DNA of 64,000 bases from Loxodes magnus (GCA_946699065.1 CAMPDV010000056.1:620001-684000), one strand, 5' to 3'. Counted from the stretch's first letter, positions 48,139 through 61,186 are shown. Numbers and translations are program-made. Notes: a model not told the origin generated them from the letters alone.

Positions 48139-49314
48139 ATGTCTTTCAGAGAATTGAGAAATTTTTGTGAAATAATGAGGACTCTTGGCTACTAAAGACC
48201 AATTTCCATGGAAAATTTCAGAACTCCTAACTTTTTGTTAGTCTCGGATATTCTTTTCTGGTTGGTTTAAAGATATGAGCCTGATTGTGATATATCTGAT
48301 GAAATTGAAGAAGAAAGAGACCGTGTTGAATTTATAAAGTCCGTTGTTTCCTTATTTGCTTCAAAAGCTAGGATTTATCTCAATCCTAAAAAGCTATATC
48401 AAGCTGATGGATTTGCAGTTTAAGAACTTCTAAAAGTAGCAACTGTGCTTTATAATGCTGTACGAACTAAAAATGTAGAAGAAATAAGTGCAACGGACTA
48501 TTCAACTTCAAAAGCTAGTGCTTTGAAGTCGTAAAGAGGACTAGCAAAAGAAATAACGGAAAGTGGTGCCAAATTATTTGATCTTCTGGGTAAAGAATAA
48601 TTTTTAAGAGAGGCTAGAGAAAAAACGCTAGTATTTTTAGAGACAATAGGAAACAATAAATAAGATTATGTAGAAAAATGCATCGGAGAAATCACGGAGT
48701 AATAAAGTAGTTCTATTTAAACTATGAACCAAATGCTAGTCAATTTAGAACAGGATTAAAAATCTTTAGAAGCCAAAATTCAGAAAAAGCAATAAGAGCT
48801 TGATAGAGCAGAAAAAAGAATTAGAAGTTTACAAAATGTAAAGCCAGCTTTTATGGAGGAATATGAAAAGCTTGAGTAGGAACTTGATATTCTATATAAC
48901 ATTTATGTAGAACGATTTAGAAATTTAGAATATTTAGAACATGAACTTGATTAGTACCAAGCAAAGGAACTTTAGAGAATCCAAGAGTCAAACAACTAAT
49001 TGAAAGAACTCTAAGAAAAAATTAAAGCAGAAGAATAAAGACAAATGTTAGAGTAACCTGAAGAGGAAGGACAAGTTAAGTAGGAATTCGGAGAGTTCGA
49101 TCGTCCTAATGCAGCTGCAGGTGGAAAGGGAAGAAGTGAAAGTAAAAAGAAAGAACCTTAAGGAGGAATGCACCCTTAAGAAAGTGAAGGAAGTGAAGAA
49201 GATATTTCTTTAGGTAGTGAGGATGAAATTTTAGATGAAGATGAAGATAGTCAAGCAGAAGTATAGAAGGAAGGAGAACAAGAAGAAGGAGAGAGTGATG
49301 AAAGCGATTTTTGA
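48139..49314 (+). CDS. IFT38: Intraflagellar transport protein IFT38 (CLUAP1/DYF-3)
   Basis: A 391-residue single-exon gene, ATG in AAAAATG context to TGA. The N-terminus MSFRELRNFCEIMRTLGYQR with PISMENFRTPNFLLVSDILF and EYEP-like WLVQRYEPD matches CLUAP1/IFT38/qilin almost position for position; this part is a calponin-homology-like domain (1-130). LYNAVRTKNVEEI, a central coiled coil (about 185-310) and a very acidic C-terminal tail (SEGSEEDISLGSEDEILDED) follow, all family features. IFT38 is a peripheral IFT-B subunit needed for building cilia and binds IFT20/IFT80 and kinesin-II. Length matches the usual about 400. No Trp-TGA occurs in it; TAA and TAG encode Gln many times. Confidence 0.95.
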
Positions 49315-50378
49315 TTTTTTATTATACATTATGTACTAAAATCTCTAACTTACTTCAGCCATTTGATTTTCTCAAATCTTTATAAGTTTATTAAATTGTC
49401 ATAATTAAGCAAATCTAAATTCATCAGAAAGACAAAAACAATTTATCTCTAAAATCTATTTAAAATTTGAATTAGTCATCTTACTTTCGAACTGATCTAT
49501 AAATCCTCGATTTTGTCTTAATATAAATGTAACAACTGTCTAGAACCACGAAAAAAGAAAAAGAAAAATCTGAATGAGATATGTATAATAGTTAATATTT
49601 GTAACCCATTAAATGATTTAAAATTAAATTAGTAACTTAAAGTAGAATTGTATCATTCTATTAGAATTAAATATAACAAGAAAGAGAAAAACAGAGAGAA
49701 TTAGTTTTATTAGATGATAACTATTAAATATAAAATAATCTGTCTGATATTTAGCTTTATTACCTAATTCCAATAATAAATGACAAATATTATTTATAAA
49801 TACTTACTAAAATTAAAACATATGAAACAAAATGAAAGGTATAAGATAGTTTTAAATATCATAAATACTAGATATTGCTAAAAATGGAAATAACTTATTT
49901 TGATAAAAGAATTACAAACTATAAAAGTATAGAAATCTTTAAATAAAGATGATGCTTGGTTTGCTAAATAAAACGTTAATTTAGTTATTTTATATTAATA
50001 GAGTATTTAATATTAATAAATTAGCAATAAGGTTCTTTATTTATATGATTAATGCTTCGTATTTAGTTCTAGACACTTTCAACAGTTTATTTTTTAGCTA
50101 TTTTATTTATCTAATCACTGAAATCTTTTTTTGCTATTTTATTTATATTTATATAAGAGTTGCTCTGATTTACTTCCACCAAAAAATAAAATAAAAGGTT
50201 TTTATTTGGAAACAGAAAAGCTAACTAAAAATAGCTAAAAGGGAAAAAGGTTAGTGATTACAAAAAGGTGATTAATAGTCTATTGATTATATTTATTTAG
50301 CGTTATTTTGGCTATAAAGCTTAGTTTAACTGATAATAAATAATCCAATTTGCCTTATTAAATGTTTCAAAGTAAAAA
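49315..50378. other. Gene-free AT-rich stretch
   Basis: No coding potential on either strand. Confidence 0.5.
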
Positions 50379-53147
50379 ATGTCCACTAGTGAACATAAAA
50401 AGTTGTAAATAGAGAAACTATAAAAGTATGAAGGTTAAACTGAATATACCAAGTATTAAAAGACTAATTCTACTTCTGATTTAAATTAGAAATTAAGTAC
50501 TCGAAGAACTGCTGAAAAAAAAGTAGACTCAAGCTTTCCATTCAGTTTAAATTCCACCAAAGTAGCCTAACCTGATCTAGCTGCAATTCTAGAATAAAGA
50601 AGGAAAGTTAGAGAAATGGATATTGAGATATCTCCTGAAATTGCTGCAATAGTTGTTAAACAATACTTAATACCAATGTTCAAAGTTGGAGATAGAAATA
50701 TGAACGATAAGAAACGTAAAAATATATTAGGCTTAACTTAGGAAGATGAAACTCTAGAAAAAGAAATGGATCCTATCAAAGGATCTGTTCTCTAAGAGTT
50801 AAAGCTGTCAGAAAAACTTTTGCAAGAGTTAAAACTAGCAAAAAATGCCCTTAGAATAGTAACTCAGAAATTGAAAGATTTAGAATAATCAATGATAGGG
50901 ATGAAAAATGAAATATAATAAGCCAATAATCTAAAGATATAAGCAGATGTTGATATATAACTCATCAATTATTAGAGTAATCTTAATTATTAAGAAAGTT
51001 CCTCTAAACTTTTGGAAATTTATATAGATTAGATTCAATCTTTGGAATAAAAGTGCAAAGAATCAGAAGATAAAAGAATTCAATTCGCTAATTTATTGTA
51101 CAATGAAAAAGCTTTGAATGACAAACTTAAAAATAAGGCTAATGAACTAGAACATGGAAATACTATTTTAAAGTTAGAAAACGATATAATGGGTGAGAGG
51201 TTAAAAAATTTATATCAGTCAATAAACGAAATGCTAAACAGAAAATTTTTAGAAGAGAAACTTCAAAATGAAATGAAAGCGATTGCGATTTCAATACAAA
51301 AGCTAATAAATTTTCATTAAAACCTATTAGAACAAATTACAAGCAACTTACAAAAGTTTGACAACTTAAAAGAGGATTTATCAGAGATGACAAGATATAG
51401 AAAGGAACTTCTTTTTGAACATAAACAGCTAGTGCACAAAAGCAAAGAAAAAATAAATAAACTAGAAATAAATTTAGAAAATTTAAAAGAAGAAAATATA
51501 AATTTAACCTTATAAGTGACTGATCTAAATAAAAAAAATGCTGATATTTCAGAGTAATATGAGTAGCTTAGAACTAAAATGAAATAATATAAAAGTAGAT
51601 TCAATAAATATACTGTTAGTGAGGAAAAAATTTGCAAAAATTGCAATAAATATTTCGTGGAAAAGGAAAATTTTAATTGATCCTGTAGCACTCATCATGC
51701 TTAATGAAGTGAAGAAAATAAAATTTATTTTTGCTGTGGAGAAACAAATTAATGAGCACCTGGTTGCCGAGTTTAAAAACATGAAAGCAAAGATGATGAA
51801 GATGAAACTGATATAAAGGAAAAGGAAGAGTAAGAAAAAAGAAAGGCTAAGAATGTAAAGTGTAACGCATGTAATGAAACGGGGCATAAAACTATTGAAT
51901 GTTCTAAGGATCCTAATATAAGGCATAATTATGAGGTAATAGAGGAATTAAATCGAATTTAAAATTTAGATAATAAAGAAAAAGGAAAAAATAAAACAGA
52001 AGCATTTGCTTTAAGATAGAAAGTAATCAAATTAATGTCTTAGAAATTTGAGTAATCTTCTTTTGGAGTTCCTTAAATTTCATCAATATATTTAACAGAA
52101 AGCGAAAGTGAAGTAATTTCTCCAGTAAAGAACTAAGCATCTAATTTATGAACCTTTGAATTTATTCCAAGTATAAAAAAGACCAAAAGTTAAAACATTT
52201 TAAATTCACCTAGTAAAGTGTTCACTGACTAATATATTCACAAAAAAGGTTTTAGTGATATCCTCGAAAAAAAACCTGAAATATAACCTCAAAATGTAAG
52301 ATTTTGATATTTATAGAATTTAATAAAAATAGATTTAATGCTCACTAAGGAATATGCAGAAGCCTATTAGAAATCTAAGGGTTAAAAAGCTCAAATTACT
52401 ACAAATATTAATGACTTGTATAAGTTTGTTTCTGGTTAGGCTAACGTTTTTTAAATAATGAATGAACATCCTCAAGATATAACGAAACCAACTGAGCAAA
52501 GTATTTTTGAGACATTAAATATGATTACAGAGAAACTAGCTAAGAAAAAATAGACTAAAGATTTAAGCTCAGCTAGAACAATTGATGAACCCGTTACTTT
52601 TGCAAAGAATGAGTTTTAAAGCGAAACAATGATCCTGGATGAAAAACCCTGTCAAGAAATAACAAGCGATATTGACCCTCAATAAATATAGAAAATAAGA
52701 AAGCAAGTTTCAGAAGAAAGTGATATAATTTCCTCCTCATTTGGAAAAAAGCCTTATTAACAATTTGTATAATAGTATAAAGTTAGATGTAAAAAGCTTA
52801 TTGCAACCTATAAAATTGTTATCTTAGAGTAACGTTTAAAATTTTACTCTTATTAACAAATTAGTCAGCTTTCAATAATATTCAATAACATTATAATTTA
52901 GAATTAACAACATATAATTATATTTAGTAAAGACATTGAATTACATCACATTTAGTAAGCTTTATATTTAACAATTAATCATAATATTGATAACTTCCTT
53001 TAAAGCGCCTAATTATGCTAAATAAATATTTACATTTTTACTTTTCAAATAAATTATTAAATAAGTGTACTTATTATATACTCTTTACTATGCTTCTTAA
53101 CAGTTATTCTATATATTATAATATTATATATAATACATATATTATGA
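50379..53147 (+). CDS. Coiled-coil protein with Cys/His/Trp zinc motif and zinc knuckle
   Basis: Starts MSTSEHKKLQIEKLQKYEGQ. After a Ser-rich N-terminus, long coiled coils cover about residues 120-410 (LKNKANELEHGNTILKLEND). Residues about 417-463 hold CKNCNKYFVEKENFNWSCST, then HHAQWSEENKIYFCCG and NQWAPGC. From memory this Cys-His-Trp pattern occurs in other protist proteins and probably binds zinc. At 494-508 a CCHC zinc knuckle (CNACNETGHKTIEC) follows. The Trp residues in the motif are TGA codons. The rest is Ser/Lys-rich. Zinc knuckles usually bind single-stranded RNA/DNA or proteins. The 3' end is unclear: coding character fades near 52,850 but the first in-frame TGA is at 53145, so the last 100 residues may not be real. 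Confidence 0.78.
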
Positions 53148-53893
53148 AGATTTGCTATTTATAAATCTATTTTAAAAACATAGTTAATGATATTATATCA
53201 AAGTACCTTTAATCAATTAACTAGATAGATGAAGGAGTATTATTTTGATAAGTTGTCTAGGTTTAATATAAAAATTGCTTATATTAGATTATTAAAAAGG
53301 AATAGAGTAATCTTTAACAAATTTTAGCATTTATATTAGTTTTAAGACTAATAGCTTCAAAACTTAGTTTTATGAATAGATAACTTTTAAGAAATATTTG
53401 GCTATAAGATAATGATTAAAGCTAATCAAAACTAATAATATTTTACTATATTTTAATTTTAACTGCTTTATCTTCATAAAATTGTCAAATATTCTTATGT
53501 TGATTCATAGCTTTTTCTATTTTAATCTAACTATTAATCATTAAATTATTTCTTCTTAAAGTAAGTTTTATAAATTAGATCCTTTTAATATATTTTTAAA
53601 TTTAGATACTAAATAAAATTAAAGGGATTGTGTTTAAGGGGATAAATATAGTTGAAAAAGTGGAAAAGAATATTGGAATTCAAATATTTTGGTTGACTAA
53701 GAAATTTTATTTTAATTAGATTGAAAAGCACTCCTTCCTATACTATTCTTATATATTCTCAAGATAAAAATTAACTCTTTTAAACTAAAATATATATTAC
53801 ACAGTTAGACAATGCTTATTTAGAAATTAGTGGTAGAAGTAATGATAGATAGAGATCATAATAATAATAATAATTTATACAGTTTATTTTTTA
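53148..53893. other. Convergent intergenic stretch
   Basis: AT-rich sequence between two gene ends; nothing recognised. Confidence 0.45.
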
Positions 53894-55348
53894 TCATAGT
53901 TTCAAAGCTCTTTGTAAACTTTGCTAAAGTCTTTGTATTTCTTTATCTAACTCGGTTATATCCTGCTTTAAATCGTCTTTAACAGTGCTCTCAAGTAAAA
54001 CATTTTCATTTTCTTCTTTTAAAGTATCTTATTCACTTATTTGTATTTCTTCTTGATTACGAAAAGACTCGTTTTTTTTAATTTTTTTATCTTTTTGAAT
54101 ATTTGCAGCTAAGTAAAGATTTTCTTATTGTGATTACTATGCTTCGTTTTAGTAATACTATAATTCTGCTAAATCAAAAGCTTTTTTTTGCATATTTTGG
54201 TAATTAGCATTAAGTTACTAGTAATAATCTTGCATTTCTGCTTAATTCTCTTAATACTTATTAATAATTTCAGCTTGCTCGTCTATTTTATTGTTACAAG
54301 AGTGTATCTAGTTCTCTAATAACTGCTTTTCATGAATAAGTCTAGTCATTTAATTTTATATGTTTCTCTTTTCTTCCTTTAGAAGTTCTTAATTTCTTTC
54401 CAAATCAATGTTTTTACTTTTAAGTTGAGAGATGGTTTCTCTCATTTTTTCAATAGTTAAGTTATACTGCATTTCTTATTATTCTTATTAGCTTTAAATT
54501 TGATTCAATTTATACTTCAAAGCTGAATTTTCTTGTGTAATTTATTCTAATTCTTAACTTTCTAGATTTTTCTTCTATTCCTAATCGAAAGCAAATACTT
54601 TATCCATTTAATTTGAAGGCATTCCACTTTTTGCTAGCATTTATTATAATTAATCCAAAATTTAATGCATATTTTTAACATAAGATACGAAATCAGATAC
54701 CCCTTAAAAGGTATTTTGTCTGTTTACTATCTATCCAATATCATGTAATACCTAAAGCCCCTTTTATACTAATTTCTTTCCAATCTAAGCTCTATAATTT
54801 ACATTTTACTCTATCTCCTCAAGTTATGCTCTGATTTTTTAAATATCAAACTTTGGATTTACGTTGCCTTTTGAGAGTTCATCTTGTAGCTAAGCATTTT
54901 TTATTTTAAGTTTTGAAATCTCATCTTAGTTTTCTATTTTCTGTTATGTGAATAAGTCATTTTAATGACTAACATGCTAATAGAGTTCTTTTATGGTTGT
55001 GTTTTTTTAGTCTAAGTCAATTAGATACTAATTGACTTTTCTGTTTAGCTCTAGAATAGTTTCCTCTTTCTAGTTGAGAATATCATAGAAACTATCTTTA
55101 GTCTCACTTTTCTTTGACTTTGATTTAGAAGTATTAAGTTTACTACTCTTCTTTTTTGCAGACATTGGACTTCAAATACTTGGGGAAGCTTTATTCACTT
55201 GGTATTCAGTAGGCATTTTAGTAATTTTACTATTATAGTTACATAAAGAAGTATCTTCTACATTTCTGAAGGAAGCATTTTGAGAAGTAGTTTTGGGTCT
55301 TTTTTTAGTTTTCTTTTACTGAATAGTCTTCTAAGTACTTTTCTTCAT
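53894..55348 (-). CDS. Long coiled-coil protein, likely centriolar/ciliary
   Basis: A 484-residue single-exon gene, ATG 55348 to TGA 53894. The first 90 residues are basic and Ser/Thr-rich (KKSTQKTIQQKKTKKRPKTT, SKSKSKKSETKD). From about 95 to 480 it is nearly continuous coiled coil (EETILELNRKVNQYLIDLDQ, IENQDEISKLKIKNAQLQDE, TIEKMRETISQLKSKNIDLE, LIHEKQLLENQIHSCNNKID). One less helical island at about 205-255 (GLQVLHDIGQIVNRQNTFQG, SDFVSYVKNMHQILDQLQ) breaks it. No catalytic domain. Gln is very frequent because TAA and TAG both encode it. Only one TGA-Trp (PSIWSP). The neighbours are ciliary genes, which fits a basal-body or axonemal scaffold, but the family is not identified. Confidence 0.8.
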
Positions 55349-56686
55349 AAATATTAAATTAGAAATTCTTTATTTAATAAATTATTTTCTTATCCCTTTA
55401 TCTTAACTTTATTTATTCTTATTTTCACTTCTCTTAATACTCCTAACTTGCTCTATTATCATATCATATATACTTCAGTCTTTTAGATAGTCCTTAAACT
55501 ATTGTTTTGATCAATTTTAATAAACTTTCTATTTCTTTTAGCAAGTTTAGTTGTTTTATTTACTCTTTACTTTAAGAATCATTCTTTCTACTTATCTAAC
55601 AAAAAGAGAGCATTAGAGGTAATTTCAGAATAAAAGAGCAATACGCCTAGCAAAAGTATAGCTTACTAAATTTAATAGTAAGTAGAATAAACATTAGCAA
55701 GTATAATGAACAAATGCTTAAGTTTCTTAAATAAGTATCTTTAATAAATAGCAGAACTATCATTAGAATCTATTTATTAATCATAAATTATTCAATTAGC
55801 TAAAATTAAGCTACTAGCATTGCTATTATAAGTATTATACTAACACTCTTAAAAAGAAAGAGAAGAGCTTATTAGTTATTATCCAATATATTAATGTCCT
55901 TTCAGTTTATCTATAATTAATAAATTAATAGCAATTGATATTCCTTTATATATCATTTATATTAATCTTTAAATAGGATATTTATTAATATAAGTAGTGT
56001 CAAGTTAACTTAAATAAAGTAGTATAAATATTAGAAATTGAGATTGAGAGCTAGTAATTAATTTATGCACATTCTTTTTTCTTTTTTGTATTATTCAAGA
56101 AAGCTTAAATATACTTAATATTGCTAAGTTTGCTAGCATTTCTTACTCTAGCTTTATGAATCATTAATTTCTCTTTAGATCTACTATATAAGAAGAATGA
56201 AGTTTTTAACTTAACTTTTCTGTGTAATTATAAAATTTGGTGTCTATTTAAATAATGAAACTTAATAGCTTAAATAGTCTAGTTATTTTAAATTAGATAT
56301 AGCATTTATGCAAATATTAGCCTTTCAAAGTAAAGCTTAACAATTAGATACTAAAATAAAAGTCTAATTTTTAACTTAATTAGTTAATCTATTATCTATC
56401 TATATTATATTAAATAGATTGGAGAAACAACTAATTTTCTTTACTTTACTTCATAATTTACCAACTTATTTAGAAGCAGAATTCTAATAAATATAGGTTT
56501 AAAACAAAATGTAAATAGGGATAATTAAGATATCTTAAAAATGAATTAAAGGCTAAAATATTGATTTCTAAAAAGTATAGTATCTAGCTATTTCTTTAGT
56601 TTGCTTTAATTTTATCATAAAGATGAGAATAATCAACTTTGATAGAAGAAACAGAAATATTTAGATTTATATCACACTTTCATGAA
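55349..56686. other. Gene-free AT-rich stretch
   Basis: Upstream of the coiled-coil gene on the minus strand. No coding potential seen until the small ORF that follows. Confidence 0.45.
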
Positions 56687-56947
56687 ATGGATTTATTGAA
56701 GTTTATTCTAGATCACTTGGCTATCTTAAAATCAAATATAGCAAAATATCAGTTCAAGAGACTAAAAAAATTCAAAAATAATGGTCGACTAATTAAAGAT
56801 AATATGTTACTATCAATAGATATTTATTAGCTCTAAATAAAGATCCTTATACCTTAAGAACTAACTAATTAAAATGAACTGAAGAAAGAATAAGAAACAA
56901 ATACAAAATAGTCTCTACTCCAGTATAGTAATAAGAATTGCAAATGA
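56687..56947 (+). CDS. Small hypothetical ORF (86 residues)
   Basis: ATG to TGA, MDLLKFILDHLAILKSNIAK then YQFKRLKKFKNNGRLIKDNM and a Glu/Lys/Gln-rich end. The same frame is open and protein-like for about 16 codons upstream (LIEETEIFRFISHFHE) without an ATG. No similarity recognised. It may be a short gene, or part of a decayed one, upstream of the receptor gene. Confidence 0.3.
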
Positions 56948-57196
56948 TCAAATTAAAATATATCCTTAGGTTAAATAAGATTTAAACTTATAGCTTCATT
57001 ATTTTTAGAGTTCTTATGTAATATCATAATGTTAACTAGAATACACCGAAAGATTAAAATTCTAAAACATCTTTAATACTTTAATTATGCTCTTTAGAGA
57101 TTTAATTATATTTCATTTATTTTACTAAAAAAGTAAGTATTAAGAGCAAAACTACTCCATCTTATTGGAGTACATCAAACTATTTTCAATAAAAAA

Positions 57197-60100
57197 ATGA
57201 AAAGGCTTTTTAAGTTATTCAGTATTATCTTTATTGCTATTCAGTGCTCCTAAGCTTTCAGCTTTAAAATTGGAATTACAAGTTCGAATAAGACTCCTAA
57301 AGGCTTTCTTGAGTATATTTGAAGTGAGTTAGAACAGAAGGAATTTAGAAACTAGGTTTCTTTCATAGCTTACTAGATAAGTAATTTTGAATCAGTTCAG
57401 AAGCTTCAAAGTGATATATAAGAGAATGGAATATAAATAGTAGTAGATATTACTTTTAGCGATGCTTTGTCATTCTTTATGAAGAAGAGTTTAATTAATA
57501 CTCAGGTATTGATTCTAGTTGTTTAAAGGTAAAAATAAAATTAGCAGTATGAGAAGGCTTAAACATTTTCTAGCACTTACTTTATAAGTCCCTCTTATGA
57601 ATCAGAAAGTGAGGGTCTAAAAATATTTCTAGGGTATTGAAAATTATATAATATAGCTGGAATTTACTAATAAGATTAAAGGTATTACTTTTTAATAGAG
57701 CAACTAATCTAAATGAATTTACTTAAAACTACTATTAACATTCCTTTTCATTACGATACTTCAAGTTAAAATTGCAACAACTTTAATAAATAAAAAGTTA
57801 AGGATGAAGCAGTTAAATATCTTAAGCTAAAAGGAATTCCTATCAATATTCTAAATGCTCAAACATGCTGAACTTAGTTTATTCTATAATAAGGTTAAGC
57901 ACTCAATCTAAATGATGGCTTTGCATGAATTTTGGGACTTGAAGCTTCCTCATATTTTTACTAACTTTACGATGAAAATCAAGCTAATCAACTAAGGATT
58001 TTAAAATATGGATTAATTGCTTTAGCACCTCTAAGCTGAATTCCTAAGAGTTAGGAACATTTCTATTGAACTTATTTATAATAAATTTTAGATGAAATAG
58101 ATTAGAATCTAAACGGAGAAGATATATTGAAATAGTTTGAGCAAGCTTGTAGAGACAAGTTTGAAAATAGATAACTGATACCTTAGTATTAAATATTGAA
58201 TACACAAAACTATACTGCTGTATAAGTTGCTACTCTTATTAAAAATTAATTGATAGAAAAAGAACTTATCATTTGACCATCGCCTACCATTAACCCTCCT
58301 AAAAACAAAATTTAAATTTAAATTAGTTATTCAACTGGTTTGGGTGGTGGCATAGAATAAGAAAGCTAAGGGATATCAATAATTAATTTTTAAAAGCAAA
58401 TTCCTTGTGCAATAAAATATGTAAATGATCGAACAAATTTACTAGTGGATTATGAATTCATAGGAAATGGTTTGAGTTATGGAAGCTCTTTGGTTAATGC
58501 AACGCTTATATCTTAAGTGTTTATGTAATAAAGATAAAAAGCAGGAATAGTTCATATTCCTCCTACACCATTTTGATTCGTTCTTTATACATTTACGATT
58601 GTTAATTCCTATTTAAACTATAATTTACCATTTTTTGATACTGTTTCTGTTTTAGAACTAGAATCTCCGACCAAAACTCCTTTGTATTTAGCTAATATTT
58701 GGGATCCTAGAAGTAAATCTGAGATTTTCATTCAGGTATTAAAGAGGAAAAGATGAAATAAAATAGGATTGTATTATGAAGACAATGAGTCTACAAATAG
58801 ATTATAGTATGAGATTATAAAAAAATGATGTGATAATAATGGAATTATCACTTTAAATAATATTACTGTTTTTCCATTTTTTAATACTACCAGAGAAAAT
58901 AGAAAGTTGATGGGTAAGTAAGTTGCCAGAGATTTTATGGAAAATGAAATTAAAATTGTACTTGCTATTGGAGGTGCTACTTCATTACCTATTGTTGGTT
59001 AAGAATTAATATATCTTAATTATAAACCAGGTGATATTAACTTTGTCCATACAATGAATTTAAACTTTCTTTTCACGAAAATTCCCAACATTGAAAGCGT
59101 AGAGGATTTGAAATATACTTTACATGGATCATAGTTTATATAATTACCTTAATGATATGGAGAGATAGGCTAAGATATGCATGAATATTAGATAAAATGC
59201 ATTCCAGAAATATTAGCTGATTGCTATCTTTATGAAGAGCCTTATATAATAGCTCATGCTATAAGAAATCTAATTGATTAAGGAGAAGATTATACAAATC
59301 CTACACTTCTTTTTAAATCAGTGAGGGGTTTATAAAAACCAAGTTGTTCTGGAACAATTAAGTATCTTAAGTCATTAAATTATAGAGAAACAACTAGATT
59401 TTTCATTTATTCTATTTATAGTAGAAACCAATCTTCTCCAATTATTATTCCTAAAGAAGAATTTTGTTAAACATGCTCTATTATTTGAAATATTCTAGAT
59501 CAAGGACTTTTATGAAACGATAATACAACTTAAACACCTGAAGACTAATTTGATAAATTTTAATTCTGCTCCTTTAGTGAGAGACATGTTTTCAGTTACT
59601 AAAAAGGAAAAGATATTTTAATAAAATACTTTAGTAGCTTTATCTCAATAATGTTTTCCTTTACACTTTTAGGAATTTGATTATGAAGAAATAGGAAATA
59701 TAACTTAACCTCATAATAAGCAGATGCTACTATGATAGACGAGCTATTTCTTTTCTTCATAGTTTTATAACTTTTATAAATGTTTGCTTTAGGACCAGAT
59801 TTAGAGAATCTTCTTGGTAAGTAGATATAAATAATAAAGGACATTTTCATCTTTGATTTTTCAAACTCAGATAAAAATTCAAATGCGTATTGGAATATAT
59901 TTAACTTATGTATAGCATTATGCTTCACTTGGTTAATATTAATAATTTCCTTTTTAAGTGCTTGTGAAGTTTCCAATCGACTAGTTGCATTTCGAATAAT
60001 AGGAAAGATAGCTTACTTGTTTTTACCTTTAATAGGAAAATTGAGTTTAGTTCCTTTTACAGTAATTTTAATGAATCCATTGAAATGCATTAATGGAAAA

Positions 60101-61075
60101 GATGATAATTTAGATGATTTTATAGATAATCATGAGAGTTTTGTGGAACTTGATTGTGAGATGAAATGCTGGTCAAGAAAGCATTATCTGTATATAATTT
60201 TATCCTTAGTTAGCTAGTTTATCTTCATTCCTTTAGCTATTTTATCAATGCCTCATTGATAAGACTTATACTACTAAATTTTGAATATCAAGTAAAAGCC
60301 AAATTATATTCTGATTCATTCCTTTTTCTTAATTCTGTTAAGTAGCATAAGAAGTTGCTTTAAGTAGGAAGAGGAAATATTTGGTATTTTGTATTTAGTT
60401 TTAATGTTTACTTTTACAATCCTTCACTTAAAGGTAAAGCCATGAAACTATTCCTTCTTAAACTGATGGGAATTTATTGGACTTTGCTTAGTTACATGAT
60501 TTATGCTAATCCTTTATATTTTACAAAATGTATCTGATTTTTAAATTCAACTAACACTCAAAATTATTCTCCTTGTTGGAATTTTCCTAATTATTATGGC
60601 TGGAATAGTAATTGGAAAGAAATAATATAAAGTTCTTATCAAGTGAGATTCTCCTGATAAAGTAACTCTTTTCAGATTTGCTTACAAATGAAAAGCTTAA
60701 ATAAATATACTTTCTGATCATTTATAGAAATAAAAAACTAGATTTAAGTCTAAGTAAACTCTTAAGAGTACTAGTTCATTTATTCAGAAATAGAAAAATG
60801 GAATTGAACAAAATAAAATAGAGATTGAAAAAAATTAAGTCTAGGAATCTATTATTTGCAACTAAACTTTCTAGTAGAGTATTAATAATAAATCTTAATT
60901 AGAAGACAGCGTCATTTAGTCTTAAAGACATAATGATTAAAATAATAAGTCTTCAAAAGTATGTATTTAAAATAGTAAAATATCATTAGATGTTTCGTAA
61001 ATTGAAAGTCAAGACTAATCTTTTTACCAAAATGTGTAAAAAAGTGTAGAAGAAGATGCAAATGAAAATGAATGA
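57197..61075 (+). CDS. Large receptor: periplasmic-binding-like ectodomain and multi-TM domain
   Basis: A 1292-residue single-exon gene. Signal peptide MKRLFKLFSIIFIAIQCSQA. Residues about 23-380 and 385-790 form two lobed extracellular regions. The second carries a type-1 periplasmic-binding (ANF-receptor) pattern: IPCAIKYVNDRTNLLVDYEF, KRKRWNKIGLYYEDNES, IKIVLAIGGATSLP. A cysteine pair region (EEFCQTCSIIW) precedes about seven TM segments (from about 800: SSFISIMFSFTLLGIWLW; FLFFIVLQLLQMFAL; WNIFNLCIALCFTWLILIIS; IAYLFLPLIGKLSLVPFTVI; the LNWWEFIGLCLVTWFMLILY pair). A 200-residue Ser/Gln/Lys-rich cytosolic tail ends it. The layout recalls class-C GPCRs (GABA-B/metabotropic glutamate) or other protist PBP-7TM receptors; the ligand is probably a small molecule. 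Conserved Trp codons are often TGA, and the terminal TGA follows ANENE. Confidence 0.85.
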
Positions 61076-61186
61076 AAAAGAGAGAAGAAGATGTAAAATA
61101 TAACGATATATTTAGTATATTTATTTAATAAGCTATTAATAATTTAAATAAATTGTTTATTATATAATAACAAAAGAAAGCTAGTT

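Noticed and set aside
51317-51926. Minus-strand open frames of about 125 codons
   Set aside because: Hydrophobic shadows of the plus-strand coiled-coil and zinc-motif gene.
52772-52787. 16-nt GTATAATAGTATAAAG at the end of the zinc-motif gene
   Set aside because: Removal does not bring a TGA into frame or improve the protein.
59599-59976. Minus-strand 125-codon open frame
   Set aside because: Antisense to the TM region of the receptor, which is continuous on the plus strand.
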